Of a stretch of DNA of 64,000 nt, positions 60,864 to 64,000 are shown piece by piece. The stretch spans positions 1-64,000 of the forward strand of contig NZ_JABFDJ010000007.1 in the NCBI RefSeq assembly GCF_013403925.1, in the 5' to 3' direction. The DNA is from Winogradskyella wichelsiae. GTDB taxonomy: Bacteria; Bacteroidota; Bacteroidia; Flavobacteriales; Flavobacteriaceae. Numbering within the stretch: the first letter of the stretch is position 1; every line of letters begins with the position of its first letter. Position numbers and translations under genes: made by a program. A model generated the notes under the pieces. The model saw nothing but the letters and a program-made list of their open reading frames with translations, was not told the DNA's origin and did no database searches.

Positions 60864-60991
60864 TTAATAAATAGAATTGTTTATGCCGATATAGGCTGTT
60901 TTTATTCACCTCAAAATCAGGTGAGACTTAAATCTACAAAAATAGAATAGGGCTGAAGTTTAAGAGAGATAGTTTTTAACAAATTTTAACA

Positions 60992-62023
60992 TCAGAGAAT
61001 TTCTTTCTTCAGTTTATTAGGTGAGTTTGCTAAATACCATGCTGTAGCAAATATTAATTTTGTTCGTTTTTTTAAAAGAGCATAATTAATTTTTTCTGCC
61101 GTATCTGTTGGTTTATGGTAATCGGCATGTATGCCGTTAAAAAAGAAAATAACAGGTACACCTTTTAATGCAAAATTATAATGATCAGAGCGGTAGTAAT
61201 ACCTATTAGGATCATTATCTTCATTAAACTTGTAGTCCAAATTAAGATTGGTAAATGTTGAATTGGCTTTTTGAGCAACAAAATGAAGTTCTGTGCTCAT
61301 TTTGTCTGCACCAATAAGATATAGGTAGTTTTCATTACCGGTATGCCTATCATCGACTCTCCCAATCATATCTATATTTAGATCTGCAACGGCATTTTCT
61401 AAAGGAAAAATGGGATGTTCTGTATAATAGTTTGAGCCGTGTAAACCAACTTCTTCTGCGGTAACATGAAGAAACACAATTGTTCTTTTTGGTCCATAGC
61501 CGTTTTTAGTAGCTAGCTGAAAGGCTTGTGCTATTTCTAAAACAGAAGCTGTGCCTGAAGCATTATCATCAGCACCATTATAAATTTCACCATCAATCAC
61601 TCCTTCATGATCAGAATGAGCAGTAATATAAAGGTATTCATTAGGGTAATCAGACCCTTTAATAAGGGCTATAATATTTTGAGAATCATTAAGCCCTTTG
61701 GGCAGGGCACTCTTTGGTACTTTTTGATAATAGTTTTTATGAGATTTTGGTGGTTGTATTTCTAGAGTTTTATAATATTCTCTTATATAATTACAAACTT
61801 GATTGTGACCTTTTTCTCCAGTTTTTCTGCCATTATATTTATCAGAAGAAATTTCTTCAAGATGATTTTTTAGATCGTCAGTCTGAATCGTATTCAAATA
61901 TTGTTGAACAATAACTTCATTATTAAAAACGATGCTATTTTCTAAATTTTCAATTTTTTGACTATGTCTTATATTGGCGCATGAGCCAACAAGAATAAGT
62001 ACAGATGCAATAAGCGTTTTCAT
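60992..62023 (-). CDS. M28 family zinc peptidase without PA domain, paralogue
   Basis: A 343-residue peptidase very similar to the preceding gene in its catalytic part (YITAHSDHEGVIDGEIYNGA, FLHVTAEEVGLHGSNYYTEH, NLNIDMIGRVDDRHTGN, YYRSDHYNFALKGVPVIFFF), so all expected zinc ligands and the catalytic Glu appear intact. The lipobox is LVGSC (Cys at 15). Residues 50-105 replace the PA domain region: it goes straight from the N-terminal helix to the catalytic core. The pair arose by tandem duplication, or the PA insert was lost. Confidence 0.92.
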   Translation of the reverse strand: MKTLIASVLILVGSCANIRHSQKIENLENSIVFNNEVIVQQYLNTIQTDDLKNHLEEISSDKYNGRKTGEKGHNQVCNYIREYYKTLEIQPPKSHKNYYQKVPKSALPKGLNDSQNIIALIKGSDYPNEYLYITAHSDHEGVIDGEIYNGADDNASGTASVLEIAQAFQLATKNGYGPKRTIVFLHVTAEEVGLHGSNYYTEHPIFPLENAVADLNIDMIGRVDDRHTGNENYLYLIGADKMSTELHFVAQKANSTFTNLNLDYKFNEDNDPNRYYYRSDHYNFALKGVPVIFFFNGIHADYHKPTDTAEKINYALLKKRTKLIFATAWYLANSPNKLKKEIL

Positions 62024-62091
62024 CTAACTAATTGATTTTCTCAAAAATAATACAATTAGACGAATATTATTCTTACATTTTAACTGAAACT

Positions 62092-62427
62092 TTAAAAAGC
62101 TTTATCAGCTTCAATTTTTTCAGGAAATTCTTTAGAATCTTTCTGATTCTTTTCATTTTTAAGTTCTAATGGTTCTGTATTTCCAACTTCAGAAGTATCA
62201 AAAACACCTTTATATATAGTTAAACTTAAAGACATAATAATAAGGATAAATATATATTGAATAGCTTTTGGTTTTGATTTATCCTTTTTTGAGAGGAAGA
62301 CAAGAACTAATCCACAAATAAAAGCAATAATTAAAGGTGTAATTGCTAAACTATATAATGGTGTAACCGAGAATACAACGGCAACTATTGTGCTTATAAA
62401 ACCTAGAATGATAACTGTTTTTTTCAT
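62092..62427 (-). CDS. Small membrane protein of unknown function
   Basis: A 111-residue protein with three hydrophobic segments (about 5-22, 27-46 and 56-72) separated by a SKKDKSKPK loop, and an acidic soluble tail (VGNTEPLELKNEKNQKDSKE). Family not recognised. The tail would face either side of the inner membrane. Monocistronic, no clear partner. Confidence 0.7.
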   Translation of the reverse strand: MKKTVIILGFISTIVAVVFSVTPLYSLAITPLIIAFICGLVLVFLSKKDKSKPKAIQYIFILIIMSLSLTIYKGVFDTSEVGNTEPLELKNEKNQKDSKEFPEKIEADKAF

Positions 62428-62453
62428 GATTTTTAATTTTTTAGACCCGTTGT

Positions 62454-62990
62454 TTATATTTTTTTGTTAGAGAAATGGGTTTTAAGCCTAGCAGATACGG
62501 GTACTTTAATAATGTCTGCAGTTAGTAAAAGTAAGCTGGAGTTATTATTTTTTAAAGATATTGCTAATTTATAACAAGATTTATACCAATATTTGTCTTT
62601 GTAGTTTCTTTAGTAATATATTCTGTGTATAATTTTATTATTATCGGCTAAAACAGCAAATTTATTCTTATCATTTTAAGTTGCATCATGTTCTTCTTTT
62701 TTGCGTCAATCAGATATAACAACCACCTTCACTAATAGCCCTTTTGTGTAAATGATGAGGAGAAGTGTTTCGGTTAGTATAGCTTTCATAGATGTCTTTG
62801 ATCTTAAAAATAATCATTTAATTTTTTTATGTGTATTTGTCGTACATTTTAAACGACCCAAAGTCATTTTTGAAGTTAATACTTCTTTCGTTCCCATTTT
62901 TACTTCAGCAATATCTCTTAAATTAGCAGAAATATAATAAGAAGGATTAAAATATTTTTTTCACTGAAAGCATATCTTTTTTTTGAATAA
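62454..62990 (-). pseudogene. Decayed gene remnant of unknown family
   Basis: On the minus strand several protein-like fragments follow each other, broken by stops and frame changes. The C-terminal piece ends at the stop 62454 and reads NSSLLLLTADIIKVPVSARL, then KTHFSNKKI; upstream, past a TAA, the same frame reads NKFAVLADNNKIIHRIYY. Further upstream, in other frames, come SPHHLHKRAISEGGCYI and SANLRDIAEVKMGTKEVLTS. Pieces are ordered and lie in one direction, which fits a gene that lost its frame. The family was not recognised; chance cannot be excluded. Confidence 0.4.
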
Positions 62991-63162
62991 AAACTATTTA
63001 AGTGATTATAGTATTAAAAGGATTTACATAAGCTGCTGGTTTTAATGTTATAACTAGATTTTATGTTTAATAAAACAATAAATATATACTTTCTTAAAAT
63101 CCATATTTTTTATCTCATAAAATCATTGATTAAATTTTTTTTAAAAAAATCTAAAAAAAAGT
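62991..63162. other. AT-rich intergenic stretch before tRNA-Ser
   Basis: Nothing beyond poly-A/T tracts was recognised between the decayed region and the tRNA-Ser promoter. Confidence 0.45.
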
Positions 63163-63192
63163 TTGTCAACATCAAAAAGCAGTGTATATTTG
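63163..63192 (+). promoter_or_regulatory. Promoter of tRNA-Ser
   Basis: TTTG (63163-63166), 18-base spacer, TATATTTG (63185-63192), 35 bases before the tRNA. Confidence 0.85.
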
Positions 63193-63226
63193 CACCCGCA
63201 TTCAGGGAATACCTGATGAGACATCT

Positions 63227-63311
63227 GGAGAAATGGCAGAGCGGTCGAATGCGGCAGTCTTGAAAACTGTTGAGGGTCATACCTCCGGGGGTTCGAATCC
63301 CTCTTTCTCCG
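63227..63311 (+). tRNA. tRNA-Ser (anticodon TGA)
   Basis: An 85-nt class II tRNA with acceptor GGAGAAA/TTTCTCC, anticodon loop CTTGAAA (TGA) and a long variable arm before the T arm with loop TTCGAAT. CCA is not encoded. A terminator follows. Confidence 0.95.
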
Positions 63312-63344
63312 CTGATAAAGTTGTCATTAGACACTTTAAAAGTC

Positions 63345-63380
63345 AAAACCCTTTAAACATTACGTTTAGAGGGTTTTTTT
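63345..63380 (+). terminator. Terminator of tRNA-Ser
   Basis: Arms AAAACCCTTTAAAC and GTTTAGAGGGTTTT with a 5-base loop, one mismatch and a T run. Confidence 0.85.
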
Positions 63381-63449
63381 ATTACCGAAAATCCGATGTT
63401 TTTTTATTGTAATAGCGTTAAGTTTTATTCTTTTGCTTCAAAAAAATCA

Positions 63450-63479
63450 TTGCGCATAATTTTTTTTATCCTAACTTTG
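63450..63479 (+). promoter_or_regulatory. Promoter of pyrR
   Basis: TTG (63450-63452), 19-base spacer, TAACTTTG (63472-63479). Transcription would start about 20 bases before the ATG at 63505. Confidence 0.65.
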
Positions 63480-63504
63480 TTTATCAACAATGCTTGGAAA
63501 TTAT

Positions 63505-64000
63505 ATGAGTCAAAAAGTACTACTTAACTCTAAAGAAGTCAATATTATCCTTCACCGGTTGGCTTGTCAACTGATTGAAAATCATGATGATTTTTCTGAA
63601 ACAGTATTGATTGGTATTCAGCCTCGAGGAAAATTTTTGGCTGATCGTTTAGCTCAAATGTTAACTGAAGAGTATAAAATTAAAAATATTCAACATGGAC
63701 ATTTAGATATCACATTTTTTAGAGATGATTTTAGAAGAGGCGATAAACCTTTAGAAGCGAATACCACTGTAATTAATTTTATTGTTGAAGATAAAAACGT
63801 AGTCTTTATTGATGACGTTTTATATACAGGAAGAAGTATCAGATCTGCACTTACAGCTATTCAATCTTTTGGAAGACCTAAGGATATAGAATTATTAACT
63901 TTGATAGATAGACGTTTTAGTAGGCATTTACCAATACAACCTAATTATAGAGGAAGACAAGTTGATGCTATCGATAACCAAAAGGTTATAGTGAAATGGG
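63505..64000 (+). CDS. pyrR: Bifunctional pyr operon regulator/uracil phosphoribosyltransferase PyrR (partial, runs off window)
   Basis: The visible 165 residues start MSQKVLLNSKEVNIILHRLA and contain LIGIQPRGKFLADRLAQML, HLDITFFRDDFRRGDKPLEA and the PRPP loop VVFIDDVLYTGRSIRSAL, typical of PyrR. PyrR makes UMP from uracil and regulates pyrimidine genes. An ATG 5 codons upstream (63490) lies too close to the predicted transcription start, so 63505 is preferred. The 3' end lies beyond position 64000. Confidence 0.92.
   Translation, partial: MSQKVLLNSKEVNIILHRLACQLIENHDDFSETVLIGIQPRGKFLADRLAQMLTEEYKIKNIQHGHLDITFFRDDFRRGDKPLEANTTVINFIVEDKNVVFIDDVLYTGRSIRSALTAIQSFGRPKDIELLTLIDRRFSRHLPIQPNYRGRQVDAIDNQKVIVKW

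Noticed and set aside
62752..62937. Plus-strand 61-codon ORF
   Set aside because: It is opposite the better minus-strand fragments of the decayed gene and has no recognisable features.
7..63311. Possible genomic island or prophage attached to one of the tRNA genes
   Set aside because: No integrase, direct repeats of tRNA ends or phage genes were seen near any of the four tRNAs.
63063..63412. Three overlapping ORFs around tRNA-Ser (63063-63263 +, 63110-63346 -, 63182-63412 +)
   Set aside because: All read through the tRNA-Ser gene or its reverse strand; the tRNA, promoter and terminator explain the segment.

Overview
The window is AT-rich chromosomal DNA that reads as a member of the Flavobacteriaceae (Bacteroidota), probably marine. 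Evidence: promoters of the TTTG-N18/19-TAnnTTTG type in front of tRNA genes, few Shine-Dalgarno sites, and family markers such as a 58-residue histone H1-like protein, a Lacal_2735-type small protein, DUF4290, DUF2911, DUF6428, a fused CcsB-CcsA protein, BshB1 and an Asp-type MurA. No insertion sequence, phage, integron or CRISPR array was seen. The genome looks densely packed, with short intergenic spaces and a few decayed ORF remnants.

Layout. 1-5.3 kb: tRNA-Gly, the H1-like gene, and a minus-strand operon for the nickel-pincer nucleotide cofactor (larE-larB-larC) flanked by a Tat-exported aldo/keto reductase and a His-rich membrane peptide; no larA is visible. 5.8-13 kb: sterol-desaturase-like hydroxylase, SLC13 permease, outer-membrane phospholipase A, DUF457 membrane protein, lipoprotein, Na+/H+ antiporter. 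13.4-22.2 kb: housekeeping genes (tRNA-Met, START-like protein, class IV aminotransferase, YqgE, HU, fmt-recQ-ATPase, DUF493, DUF4290-murA).

22.4-34.7 kb is the most interesting region: two head-to-tail minus-strand transcription units with 16 genes that together look like a light/UV response island. The upstream unit is TetR-like regulator, ABC1 kinase, flavin reductase, SDR-DUF2867, DUF2256, FeS-BCP-type photolyase, cryptochrome-like protein. The downstream unit is a 143-residue unknown, TIGR03643, folE, a 76-residue unknown, an SDR lacking its catalytic Tyr, Lacal_2735, TspO, SRPBCC, class I CPD photolyase. Both promoters carry the same dyad, TGTTTAAC-N14-GTTAAACA, exactly 5 bp upstream of the -7 element, so they are probably one regulon controlled by the TetR-like protein encoded first. 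Two of the three photolyase-family proteins lack residues that are hallmarks of their groups.

34.7-37.3 kb: arsenic operon (arsR, DUF6428, arsenate reductase, ACR3 pump). 37.4-43.8 kb: DUF2911 protein, then an operon with PIG-L deacetylase, a 39-residue membrane peptide, a sodium:solute symporter and a Gfo/Idh/MocA oxidoreductase. 43.9-49.8 kb: a long minus-strand operon (DUF2520, KdsC-like phosphatase, membrane protein, UbiA prenyltransferase, Maf, lipoprotein, short MscS, CorA). 49.9-55.4 kb: plus-strand truncated haemoglobin, mscL, fused cytochrome c biogenesis protein, trans-sulfuration enzyme. 55.4-64 kb: DUF2490, pckA, bshB1, tRNA-His, a tandem pair of M28 peptidases (one without the PA domain), a small membrane protein, a decayed ORF region, tRNA-Ser, and the start of pyrR, which runs off the window.
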